Shown here: piece after piece, positions 51,694 to 59,727 of the stretch
Layout: every line of letters starts with the position of its first letter
Numbering within the stretch: position 1 is the first letter of the stretch
From: Paeniglutamicibacter terrestris
Lineage (GTDB): Bacteria > Actinomycetota > Actinomycetes > Actinomycetales > Micrococcaceae
Direction: 5' to 3'
Length of the DNA stretch: 64,000 nucleotides
NCBI RefSeq assembly: GCF_012271785.1
Contig: NZ_JAAWVT010000001.1
Coordinates: 1,178,001 to 1,242,000, forward strand
Made by a program: the position numbers and the translations under genes
The notes under the pieces: generated by a model
The model's input: only the letters and a program-made list of their open reading frames with translations
Told to the model about the DNA's origin: nothing
The model's database searches: none

Positions 51694-53738
51694 CCTCTCT
51701 CATCACCGAAGAGCTCGTCCTGCTCGATGCGAACCTTGGAGGAACCAGCACCGAGGTCATTGCCAAGCTCGCTGAACGCGTGGTTGCTCAAGGCCGCGCC
51801 ACCGACGTCGTCGCCCTGCAGGGCGATGCGGTCGCCCGGGAATCCAAGACCGCCACCGGCGTTCCCGGCGGAATTGCCATTCCCCACTGCCGCTCCACTG
51901 CCGTCACCGTCCCAACCCTGGCCATGGCCCGGCTGAATCCGGCCGTCGACTTTGGTGCCAAGGACGGCGCAGCCGACCTGATCTTCTTCATCGCCGCCCC
52001 CGATGGTGCCGACAAGGAACACCTGAAGCTGCTTTCCAAACTGGCCCGCTCGCTGGTCAAGAAGGACTTCACGGCCGCACTGCGTGCCGCGCAGAACCCG
52101 GCAGAGATCGTGGCGCTGGTTGAGGCCGCGATCACTCCGGCTCCCGCGGCCGAAGCATCCGCACCGGCCACCGCGGCTCCCAGCGCACCGGCCCCCGCGG
52201 GCCAGCGCCGCCTGGTCGCCGTGACCGCCTGCCCCACCGGCATCGCGCACACCTACATGGCCGCCGATTCCCTCGTGGCAGCAGCCGCCGAGGTAGGCGT
52301 AGACCTGCAGGTCGAGACCCAGGGATCCTCCGGGGCCACCCCGCTTGACCCCGCCGTCATTGCCGCCGCCGATGCGGTCATTTTTGCGGTTGACGTTGAT
52401 GTGCGCGACAAGTCCCGCTTTGCCGGCAAGCCGCTGATCCAGTCTCCGGTCAAGCGTGGCATCGATGAGCCGGCCGTGATGATCGCCGAGGCTTTGGCCG
52501 CGGCCGAAGATCCGAACGCTCGCCGAGTCCCGGCAGCTAGCGGATCATCCGATGCGGCTTCCTCCTCATCGAGTGGTGGACGCGAAAGCGTCGGAGCGGC
52601 GCTGAAGCGCGCACTGCTCACCGGCGTCAGCTACATGATCCCGTTTGTTGCCGGCGGTGGTCTACTGATCGCGCTGGGCTTCCTGCTCGGCGGATACGCC
52701 ATCACCACCGTGGCCGATGACATCTTGGCGGCAAATACCCTCTTCAACCTGCCCGGCGCGGACATGGTGACAACCCTTGATGCCAAGTTCGGACCGCTGG
52801 GCGTGTACCTCGGCGCCGTCGTCTTCAAGATCGGCGCGCTCTCGATGAGCTTCCTGGTCCCGGCGCTGGCCGGTTACATTGCCTACGCCTTTGCCGACCG
52901 TCCGGGTCTGGCACCCGGCTTTACCGCCGGTGCGGTGGCTGGCTTCATGGGCGCTGGATTCCTCGGTGGCATCGTCGGCGGTTTGATCGCCGGACTTGCT
53001 GCCCGCTGGATCGGTTCCTGGTCCGTTCCGCGTTGGATGCGCGGTCTGATGCCGGTGGTCATCACCCCACTGTTGGGTTCCATCATTGCCTCGGGTCTGA
53101 TGTTCCTGCTGCTCGGTGGACCCATCGCGTCGTTGACCACGGGTTTGAACAGCTGGCTGTCGGGAATGTCCGGTGCTGCTGCAGCCCTGCTTGGTCTGAT
53201 CCTTGGCCTGATGATGGCCTTCGATTTGGGTGGTCCGGTTAACAAGGTGGCCTACTCCTTCGCCGTTGCTGGTCTGGGTGCGGGCGCAGCAGCCAACCAG
53301 GCACCGTGGCAGATCATGGCAGCCGTCATGGCTGCGGGCATGGTTCCACCGCTGGCTCTGGCCCTAGCCACCTCGCTTGATCGTCGCCTCTTCTCCGCCG
53401 CCGAACGCGAAAATGGCAAGGCAGCTTGGCTGCTGGGAGCCGCCTTCATCTCCGAAGGTGCCATCCCGTTCGCCGCTGCCGACCCGCTGCGCGTGATTCC
53501 CGCCAGCATGCTCGGTGCCGGTGTTACCGGAACCATGATCATGAGCTTGGGCGTCACCTCTCAGGCGCCGCACGGCGGGATCTTCGTCTTCTTCGCCATC
53601 GGTAACCTCGCCATGTTCGTGGTCTCCATTATCGTGGGCACCATCATCAGCGCCCTCGCCGTTATCGCCCTGAAGCGATACGCCCGCAAGACTCCGATCG
53701 CAGCAGCAGATCTAGCTCAGGAGAAGGTGGCAGCATGA
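51690..53738 (+). CDS. fruA: fructose-specific PTS enzyme IIABC
   Basis: The 682-residue protein has fused domains in order A-B-C. EIIA is residues 1-150 with GGIAIPHCRSTAVTVP (phospho-His). An Ala/Pro linker follows, then EIIB from about 170 with RLVAVTACPTGIAHTYMAADSL (phospho-Cys) and KSRFAGKPLIQSPV. EIIC is residues 325-660 with about eight to nine helices, ALLTGVSYMIPFVAGGGLLIALGFLLGGY, AGFMGAGFLGGIVGGLIAGL and EGAIPFAAADPLRVIPASMLGAGVTG. It imports fructose and phosphorylates it at C1. The ATG at 51690 overlaps the fruK stop; the longer open frame upstream is a shadow of fruK. Confidence 0.95.
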   Translation: MTSLITEELVLLDANLGGTSTEVIAKLAERVVAQGRATDVVALQGDAVARESKTATGVPGGIAIPHCRSTAVTVPTLAMARLNPAVDFGAKDGAADLIFFIAAPDGADKEHLKLLSKLARSLVKKDFTAALRAAQNPAEIVALVEAAITPAPAAEASAPATAAPSAPAPAGQRRLVAVTACPTGIAHTYMAADSLVAAAAEVGVDLQVETQGSSGATPLDPAVIAAADAVIFAVDVDVRDKSRFAGKPLIQSPVKRGIDEPAVMIAEALAAAEDPNARRVPAASGSSDAASSSSSGGRESVGAALKRALLTGVSYMIPFVAGGGLLIALGFLLGGYAITTVADDILAANTLFNLPGADMVTTLDAKFGPLGVYLGAVVFKIGALSMSFLVPALAGYIAYAFADRPGLAPGFTAGAVAGFMGAGFLGGIVGGLIAGLAARWIGSWSVPRWMRGLMPVVITPLLGSIIASGLMFLLLGGPIASLTTGLNSWLSGMSGAAAALLGLILGLMMAFDLGGPVNKVAYSFAVAGLGAGAAANQAPWQIMAAVMAAGMVPPLALALATSLDRRLFSAAERENGKAAWLLGAAFISEGAIPFAAADPLRVIPASMLGAGVTGTMIMSLGVTSQAPHGGIFVFFAIGNLAMFVVSIIVGTIISALAVIALKRYARKTPIAAADLAQEKVAA

Positions 53739-55423
53739 GCGAGTCTTTCGCCGGAGTCGGGGTCAGCGCCGGACGGGTCATTGGCCCGGTCCGTCGGATG
53801 CCCGATCCGATCATCGCCCCCGCCGACGGCGCTCCACTGCCCGCCGGAGTCAGCATCGAAGAAGAATCGGCACGACTGGCCCAGGCCACCGCGGCGGTCG
53901 CCGCGGGACTAAAGGAACGCTCCGCCGCCGCCACCGGTGACGCAGCAGCGGTCCTGAAGGCCACGGCACTGATGGCCTCGGATCGAACCTTGCTGAAGTC
54001 GGCCACCAAGCTGGTGGCCTCCGGAACCAACGCGGAATCAGCCATCTGGGAGGCGGCGGAAGCCGTCGCCATGCAGCTTACCGGCCTGGGCGGTTACATG
54101 GCCGAACGCGCCACCGACGTCCTTGATGTCCGCTCCCGGATTGTCGCGCAACTACGCGGCGTCCCGGCACCGGGTATCCCGGACAGCGACGAGCCATTTG
54201 TGCTCTGCGCCGTTGACCTAGCACCGGCGGACACCGCAACCCTCGATCCGGCACGCGTGCTGGCCCTGGTCACCAGTGACGGCGGACCGCAGTCGCACAC
54301 CGCGATCATCGCGCGTTCGCTCGGTCTGCCAGCGATCGTCGCGGCCAGCGGAACCACGGTGCTTAGCGACGGAGACATCCTCTTTGTGGATGGCATCGAT
54401 GGCACCGTGGTGCGCGCACCGGGTGCCGAGGAAGAAGCGCTGGCGCAGGCCTACGCTTCCCGTGTTGCCCTGCCGGAGTTCAGCGGCAGCGGCGCGCTGA
54501 AGGATGGATATGCGGTGCCCCTGCTGGCTAATGTCGGTTCTGGCTCCGATGCGCAGGCAGCAGCCGCAGCCGGAGCCCAGGGTGTTGGCCTGTTGCGCAC
54601 CGAGTTCTGCTTCCTGGGCCGGGATACCGAGCCCTCTCATGAGGAGCAGGTCAGCGCGTATAAGGCAGTGTTTGATGCGTTTGGCGGCTCCAAGGTCGTC
54701 GTTCGCACCTTAGACGCTGGTGCGGACAAACCGCTGCCCTTCCTCACCGATGATTCGGAACCTAACCCGGCCTTGGGTGTGCGCGGGTACCGCACCGACG
54801 GCTCTGTCCCGGGTGTTTTGGACCGGCAGCTGAAGGCCATCGCCCAGGCCGCGAATGGTTCGGATGCCGATGTCTGGACCATGGCCCCCATGATCTCCAC
54901 CCCGGCGGAGGCTGCGGCATTCGCGGCCATGTGCAAGGATGCCGGGCTCAAGACGCCCGGGGTCATGGTTGAGGTTCCCTCCGCAGCACTGCTGGCACGG
55001 CAGGTTTGCGCGGAGGTGGACTTCGCGTCCATTGGCACCAACGACCTCACCCAGTACACGATGGCAGCAGACCGTCAGCTCGGTGCATTGGCCGCGCTGA
55101 ACGATCCGTGGCAGCCGGCGGTGCTTCACCTGATCAAGGCGACCTGCGACGGAGGTGCGGCCGTTGAAAGTGGACCGCGCCCTGTCGGAGTATGCGGCGA
55201 GGCCGCGGCCGACCCGGCACTGGCTGTTGTCCTCGTCGGGCTCGGGGTGGCTACGCTGTCCATGAACCGCCGCGCTCTTCCCGCTGTTGCGGCCATTCTC
55301 AAGACCGTTGATCTTCCCGGAGCCCAACGCATCGCACAGCTGGCTCTGAACGCGGCTTCGGCCGATGACGCCAGGAATGCCGTGCGCAACGAGCTTCCCG
55401 AGCTTGATATCTTCGGACTCTAA
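53735..55423 (+). CDS. ptsI: PTS enzyme I (phosphoenolpyruvate-protein phosphotransferase)
   Basis: The 562-residue protein has the N-terminal HPr-binding and phospho-His domain (TSDGGPQSHTAIIARSLGLPAIVA, with the active His) and the C-terminal PEP-binding barrel (GVGLLRTEFCFLGRDTEPSHEEQ, PLPFLTDDSEPNPALGVRGYR, VDFASIGTNDLTQYTMAADRQ, VGVCGEAAADP). It takes phosphate from PEP and passes it to HPr. It starts in the stop of the EII gene. Enzyme I encoded inside a fructose operon is common in actinobacteria with few PTS systems. Confidence 0.96.
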   Translation: MSESFAGVGVSAGRVIGPVRRMPDPIIAPADGAPLPAGVSIEEESARLAQATAAVAAGLKERSAAATGDAAAVLKATALMASDRTLLKSATKLVASGTNAESAIWEAAEAVAMQLTGLGGYMAERATDVLDVRSRIVAQLRGVPAPGIPDSDEPFVLCAVDLAPADTATLDPARVLALVTSDGGPQSHTAIIARSLGLPAIVAASGTTVLSDGDILFVDGIDGTVVRAPGAEEEALAQAYASRVALPEFSGSGALKDGYAVPLLANVGSGSDAQAAAAAGAQGVGLLRTEFCFLGRDTEPSHEEQVSAYKAVFDAFGGSKVVVRTLDAGADKPLPFLTDDSEPNPALGVRGYRTDGSVPGVLDRQLKAIAQAANGSDADVWTMAPMISTPAEAAAFAAMCKDAGLKTPGVMVEVPSAALLARQVCAEVDFASIGTNDLTQYTMAADRQLGALAALNDPWQPAVLHLIKATCDGGAAVESGPRPVGVCGEAAADPALAVVLVGLGVATLSMNRRALPAVAAILKTVDLPGAQRIAQLALNAASADDARNAVRNELPELDIFGL

Positions 55424-55478
55424 TCTTTCTCAAGTCCGCATTAACCCATAACGAACACCAGAATCAAGGAGAATTACC

Positions 55479-55754
55479 ATGGCAGAACGTATCGCCACCA
55501 TCGCCAGCCGCGTCGGCCTGCACGCCCGTCCGGCAGCCATCTTCGCCGAGGCCGCAGGCGACCAGCCGCTCGAGGTCACCATCGCCCTGGAAGGCGAGCC
55601 GATCGAGGACGCGTTGGATGCTTCGAGCATCCTTTCGCTCATGGGTTTGGGTGCCGAATACGGCACCAAGGTAGTACTCCGTGCCGAGGGTGAGGGCGCT
55701 GAAGCCATCCTCGAATCCTTGGCTGGCGTGTTGGAAACCGACCACGACGCCTAG
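55479..55754 (+). CDS. ptsH: phosphocarrier protein HPr
   Basis: The 91-residue protein has ASRVGLHARPAAIFAEAA with active His15, and ALDASSILSLMGLGAEYGTKVVLRAEG containing the Ser (about residue 50) that HPr kinase modifies in Firmicutes; actinobacteria lack that kinase. It relays phosphate from enzyme I to EIIA. It begins 55 bases after ptsI with an AAGGAG ribosome binding site, and a strong terminator follows. Confidence 0.96.
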   Translation: MAERIATIASRVGLHARPAAIFAEAAGDQPLEVTIALEGEPIEDALDASSILSLMGLGAEYGTKVVLRAEGEGAEAILESLAGVLETDHDA

Positions 55755-55764
55755 TCACCAACGC

Positions 55765-55808
55765 CAGCGGCCCGGCAGAAACCATGATGGTTTTCTGCCG
55801 GGCCGCTG
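55765..55808 (+). terminator. terminator of the fructose PTS operon
   Basis: CAGCGGCCCGGCAGAAACC (55765-55783) pairs with GGTTTTCTGCCGGGCCGCTG (55789-55808) with one bulge, followed by CTTTTAACC. Confidence 0.92.
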
Positions 55809-55935
55809 CTTTTAACCCGAAAATCTTGGCAGTCAGACGTCGTCGGTTCTCACCAGAGAGCGTTGAAGTCGGGGCCGCTTCCGCGCTGAGATCGCGGAGA
55901 ATCACGATCGAGCGAATTCTCGATCCACCAGACAG

Positions 55936-56253
55936 TTAGGCGTGCAGGGACTTCAAGCCCACGACGCCACCAACGATCATCAGCAGGAAAATCACTTTCA
56001 GGATCGAGATGGATTCCATGCCGGTGGCCATCGCGTAGATCACCGTCAGAGTCGCGCCGATCCCCACCCACACGGCGTAAGCGGTACCGACGGGCAGATC
56101 GCGCATCGCATAGGCCAAACCGGCCATACTCAACAGCAGTCCCACCCCAAAAACAATGGTGGGCGCTACTTTAGTGAATCCCTCGGATTTGCCCAGCGCC
56201 GTAGCCCAGACAGCCTCAAGAACGCCGGAAAGAATAAGAATGAACCAGGACAT
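55936..56253 (-). CDS. gdx: SMR family guanidinium exporter (Gdx/SugE)
   Basis: The 105-residue protein has four membrane helices and the Gdx pattern: MSWFILILSGVLEAVWATALG with the essential Glu13, LAYAMRDLPVGTAYAVWVGIGA, and VIFLLMIVGGVVGLKSLHA. Members of the SugE branch exchange guanidinium for protons as antiparallel dimers. The ATG at 56253 is certain from the family N-terminus; GAGGAG lies 10 bases upstream. The leader carries a guanidine-III riboswitch, which independently supports the function. Confidence 0.95.
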   Translation of the reverse strand: MSWFILILSGVLEAVWATALGKSEGFTKVAPTIVFGVGLLLSMAGLAYAMRDLPVGTAYAVWVGIGATLTVIYAMATGMESISILKVIFLLMIVGGVVGLKSLHA

Positions 56254-56310
56254 GACAAGACTCCTCGCGGGCCGTCTTGTCGCACACCGGGTACGGCACC
56301 CATCGTCCGG
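56254..56310 (-). promoter_or_regulatory. guanidine-III riboswitch and translational expression platform
   Basis: On the minus strand the aptamer runs from CCGGACG at 56310 through GCCGTACCCGG to GACAAGACGGCCC ending at 56269. This is the compact guanidine-III (former mini-ykkC relative) consensus, CCGGACG...GCCGTACCCGG...ACAAGACGGC. Its segment GACAAGAC (56281-56274) is exactly complementary to GTCTTGTC (56261-56254), which lies between the ribosome binding site GAGGAG and the ATG. Without ligand these two can pair and hold the ribosome binding site in a 12-base loop. With guanidinium the aptamer pseudoknot uses GACAAGAC, freeing the site and turning translation on. Confidence 0.88.
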
Positions 56311-56448
56311 AATCCCCTGTCGGGATGATTCCACGATGTCACACGCCACGGATCGGAGGCAAGCATCTCTGCTGGTCAGATCGGTCACCAAAGACACGGA
56401 CCCTCCGCCACCGGCCCAGACGCAGGGGGCTTATCAAACCAGTCTTGT

Positions 56449-56463
56449 CGAAAATGATTCTCA
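56449..56463. promoter_or_regulatory. Zur/Fur-like box upstream of the small membrane protein gene
   Basis: CGAAAATGATTCTCA differs at two positions from the palindrome TGAAAATGATTTTCA, the kind of site bound by Zur in actinobacteria. It is 98 bases before the gene starting at 56561. Fur-type proteins are alternatives. Confidence 0.45.
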
Positions 56464-56560
56464 CTACACAAATGTCGGCGCTTCTATGTAGTCTCATCTC
56501 ATTCAATGGTTGCCTTTTCAACTAAAAGGTTGCTGGCTTCACTCGCGAAGGAAATGTTCC

Positions 56561-57112
56561 ATGTCAGAATCCAATAACACGCCGACAGTGCACCGCCTTA
56601 TCGGTGCCCTCAACCACGGTTCGGGATCATCGAATCGTGCGATGGCCCAACTATCCGGACGACCGAAAAGCCAAAAACACTTTGACCCACACGCCTACCG
56701 CGCGGTCGTCTGGCTCCTCGTCGCCATCGCCGCAGTCACCGTATGGTTTGCGGCTCCCACTGGCGGTGAAGCGTCCGACTGGTCAGGTGACATGACCGTC
56801 GCTGAATTCAGTAAGACTGCCAACGATAAATCCACCGAAGGAGCTCCACAGCAACAAGTGGTGAACGGTTGGTTCGTCGCGGATACGATTCCTATCCTTT
56901 CTGAACAGGTTTCTGCCCTGCACACCTCCTTGAACTCAGGACGAATTCCGGGGTTGATGCTGGTCTTCGGACTGGGCTACTGTGCAGATGTGGTCGGTCG
57001 GTCGCTTGCCTCTGCAAGTCAGCGCCAACGATTCAAAGGCTCATCTGTGGCCACCGGTAGGGAGCCCGCGGAAGGCTCGTCCGCCGTCTCTGATGGCACC
57101 GCCACGCAGTAG
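56561..57112 (+). CDS. membrane-anchored protein of unknown function
   Basis: The 183-residue product starts at the ATG at 56561 with AAGGAAA 8 bases upstream; the frame before it is spurious. A hydrophilic N-terminus (residues 1-47, Ser/Asn/His-rich) is followed by one clear membrane helix (AVVWLLVAIAAVTVWFAA), an extracytoplasmic part (residues 67-150: EASDWSGDMTVAEFSKTAND, QQQVVNGWFVADTIPILSEQVSALHTSLNSGRIPG), and a possible second helix (LMLVFGLGYCADVVG). The C-terminus is polar. A Zur/Fur-like box upstream hints at metal regulation. No family was recognised. Confidence 0.65.
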   Translation: MSESNNTPTVHRLIGALNHGSGSSNRAMAQLSGRPKSQKHFDPHAYRAVVWLLVAIAAVTVWFAAPTGGEASDWSGDMTVAEFSKTANDKSTEGAPQQQVVNGWFVADTIPILSEQVSALHTSLNSGRIPGLMLVFGLGYCADVVGRSLASASQRQRFKGSSVATGREPAEGSSAVSDGTATQ

Positions 57113-57128
57113 TCGCTGATACAGACAT

Positions 57129-57174
57129 GGCCGCGGTGGGGCGTCCGGCTTCTGCCATTCGCCCCACCGCGGCC
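57129..57174. terminator. bidirectional terminator between convergent genes
   Basis: GGCCGCGGTGGGGC (57129-57142) and GCCCCACCGCGGCC (57161-57174) form a perfect 14-bp stem, followed on the plus strand by CCATTGTTGGTTTG. Confidence 0.82.
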
Positions 57175-57225
57175 CCATTGTTGGTTTGTAACCGGGCGAA
57201 AGCGCCCAGCCGTTCCCCTCGCCAA

Positions 57226-58914
57226 CTACAGGTTCGGGGAGGCCTGCTCCCGTACCTGCTTGCGTAGGATCTTTCCGAGCATCGAACGGGGCAAATCATC
57301 GATCGCCACCACCCGCTTGGGCACCTTGTAACCGGCCAGCTGGGTGCGGCAGTATTCGCGAATGCCGGCCTCATCCAGCGCGGCGCCGGGTTCAAGCTCC
57401 ACCGCTGCAACCACCATTTCACCGCCGCGTTCCAACGTCTTGCCGAAGACGGCAGCATCCTTGACGTCCGGGTGGGAGCGCAGTACCGATTCAACCTCGG
57501 AGGGCGAGACGTTAAATCCGCCGGTGATGATCAGTTCCTTGGCGCGGTCCACGATGGTGGTGAAGCCATCTTCATCCACCGTCACCACGTCTCCGGTGCG
57601 CAGCCAGCCATCGGGTGTCAGCGATCTAGCGGTTTCCTCGGGGTTATTCCAGTATCCGGCGAACACTTGGGGTCCCTTGAGCAGCAATTCGCCGGGCTGA
57701 CCCTGCTCTACCTCAACTTCCGGATCATCCAGGTCAACCACCTTCATCTGCGTCGAGGGGAATGGCACACCGATGGTTCCGGTACGACGCGTGGGATGGA
57801 ACGGGTTTCCCAGCGCCACAGGTGAAGACTCGGTCATCCCGTAGCCCTCCACCAGCAGTCCGCCGGAGACCGATTCCCAGAGTTCAACTACCGAATCGGG
57901 CAGGTTCATGGCCCCCGAGATGCAGTATTTGGCGGAGCGCAGCGACACGCCCTTTTCCTTGGCGGCCAGCGCCGTACGCTCATAGATCGGCGGGACAGCG
58001 CAGTAGACGGTTGCCGGTGACTTTTTCATCGCGGCCAGAATGAGATCCGGGTCAAATTTCGGGAAGAGCACCAACAGGCCCTGCTTCTTCACCCCAAAGG
58101 TCAGGTACAGCGTCATGCCGAAGGCATGGAACATTGGCAAGATCGCGTAGAGGATCTCCTGACGCTCCTGCGCTCCTGCCATCCAGGCCTCGCCCTGCAA
58201 CGCATTGGAGTACAGGTTGAAGTGCGTGAGCATGGCACCCTTCGGGGTGCCGGTGGTCCCGGAGGTGTATTGGATCACCGCGAGGTCTTCCACGGACGGA
58301 CGCGGGTGGGAATCTGCGAGTCGATCGGCGCCGAGCAGTTCCTTAAAAGTCATGGTGCCGGGAGCAGGAGCGGTCAGGGCGTCCCGCGAGGCACGGATCT
58401 TCTTCAGCGGCAGCTTTAAGGCCAAGCGCTTGATAGTGGGGAAGGCTTCGAGCAGATTCACCGAGATCAGTGCGTCGATGCGCACGTCCTGGGGGAACTG
58501 GCGCACCGAATCCGCTGCTTTATCCCAGGCGATCACCACGCGGGCCTGGTGGTCCTCGAATTGGTGGCGCAGCTCGCGCGAGGTGTACAGCGGGTTGTGC
58601 TCCACGACCACCGCTCCCAGACGCAGCACTGCGTAAAACGCGATGACATGTTGCGGGCAGTTGGGAAGGATCAGGGCGACCCGGTCCCCCGCGACCACCC
58701 CGAGCTTGCGCAGCCCCTCTGCCGCACGCGTCACCTGCTCGCCGAGCTCGCGGTAGCTGGTGCGTCGTCCAAAGAATTCGGTGGCCGGGGAATCGCCCGC
58801 CGCAGCGACGGAACGCTCAAACATCACACTGAGCGATTCGGTGGGGAGCTCAATTTCGGCGGGGACGCCCGGCTGGTAGTTCTTGGTCCACAGGTGGGCG
58901 GAAGTATTCTCCAT
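57226..58914 (-). CDS. long-chain fatty acid-CoA ligase (AMP-binding enzyme)
   Basis: The 562-residue protein belongs to the ANL superfamily. The P-loop is VIQYTSGTTGTPKGAMLTHFN, then VEGYGMTESSPVALGNP, DGWLRTGDVVTVDEDGFTTIVDRAKELIITGGFNVSPSEVE and the C-terminal Lys region GYKVPKRVVAIDDLPRSMLGKILRKQVRE. The length and the MFHAFGMTLYLTFGVKK segment fit medium/long-chain acyl-CoA synthetases. It activates free fatty acids with ATP for beta-oxidation or lipid synthesis. It is 47 bases from panD on the same strand and may share its transcript. Confidence 0.93.
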   Translation of the reverse strand: MENTSAHLWTKNYQPGVPAEIELPTESLSVMFERSVAAAGDSPATEFFGRRTSYRELGEQVTRAAEGLRKLGVVAGDRVALILPNCPQHVIAFYAVLRLGAVVVEHNPLYTSRELRHQFEDHQARVVIAWDKAADSVRQFPQDVRIDALISVNLLEAFPTIKRLALKLPLKKIRASRDALTAPAPGTMTFKELLGADRLADSHPRPSVEDLAVIQYTSGTTGTPKGAMLTHFNLYSNALQGEAWMAGAQERQEILYAILPMFHAFGMTLYLTFGVKKQGLLVLFPKFDPDLILAAMKKSPATVYCAVPPIYERTALAAKEKGVSLRSAKYCISGAMNLPDSVVELWESVSGGLLVEGYGMTESSPVALGNPFHPTRRTGTIGVPFPSTQMKVVDLDDPEVEVEQGQPGELLLKGPQVFAGYWNNPEETARSLTPDGWLRTGDVVTVDEDGFTTIVDRAKELIITGGFNVSPSEVESVLRSHPDVKDAAVFGKTLERGGEMVVAAVELEPGAALDEAGIREYCRTQLAGYKVPKRVVAIDDLPRSMLGKILRKQVREQASPNL

Positions 58915-58961
58915 ACTTCCATCATGCCGCCAATGAGGGGCGGTAATAAACTTCTAGGGGA

Positions 58962-59384
58962 TTAAGCGTTGGCAAAAATCGCGAATGGCGGTGTTTCTAA
59001 GCCGTCGGTGAGCGCCTCGGCAGGATCGCTACCCAAGGCTTTGATGGCATTTGTGCCATCCACGTGCACCACGGAGGGCTTGAAGCTGCGGGCTTCTGCA
59101 TCGCTCATGGAGGCATAGGTGATGATGATGACGAGGTCGCCAATGTTGACTAGATGAGCTGCGGCACCGTTGATGCCGATCACCCCCGAGCCGCGCTCTC
59201 CGGCAATCGTGTAAGTTTCCAGCCGGGCACCATTGGTGACATCGACGATCGAGACGAGCTCACCGGGCAGAATATCGGCAGCGTCAAGCAGATCCGCATC
59301 AATGGTGATGGATCCGACGTAATGCAGGTCAGCATGGGTGACGGTGGCACGGTGGATCTTGGATTTGAACATGGTGCGCTGCAT
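58962..59384 (-). CDS. panD: aspartate 1-decarboxylase proenzyme
   Basis: The 140-residue protein begins [42 protein letters not shown]. Self-cleavage between Gly24 and Ser25 creates the pyruvoyl group, and Lys9, His11 and Tyr22 are in the usual positions. EKV-type residues further on include [34 protein letters not shown]. It makes beta-alanine for pantothenate. No other pan gene is adjacent. Confidence 0.97.
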   Translation of the reverse strand: MQRTMFKSKIHRATVTHADLHYVGSITIDADLLDAADILPGELVSIVDVTNGARLETYTIAGERGSGVIGINGAAAHLVNIGDLVIIITYASMSDAEARSFKPSVVHVDGTNAIKALGSDPAEALTDGLETPPFAIFANA

Positions 59385-59727
59385 GGGGAATCTCCTGGAG
59401 GGGCGTAGTGCAGGCGGAGCAGTCTTCCTTGACTGCCCACCTCGAGGCTCCGGTCAGGTGGAATGGGGATGAACCGGTGCCTAGGACATTCTAAACCGGC
59501 AGCCTTTGGCTTGTCTGTGACGCATTTGAGTTCCCCGGGATGTGGTTGGCTCAGTGCGGATTCTCGGGCAAGGACGCCCGAGGTCGATTCTTGGGATCTT
59601 GGAATCACCTGATAGTAGTCACACCATCTCGAGTAGTTTGCATTATGAGCAGCGACTCATAGTATGGGATTGACGACGTGGCGCAGATCACGTTAGCTGC
59701 CTGCCTCTTTCCAGATCGGATCAACAC
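59385..59727. other. 343-base intergenic region before the GntP operon
   Basis: A palindrome, TATGAG-N6-CTCATA (59644-59661), lies 67 bases before the permease start and is followed by TTGACG (59670-59675). It is a candidate operator for the IclR-type regulator at the other end of the cluster. No gene is seen. Confidence 0.4.
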
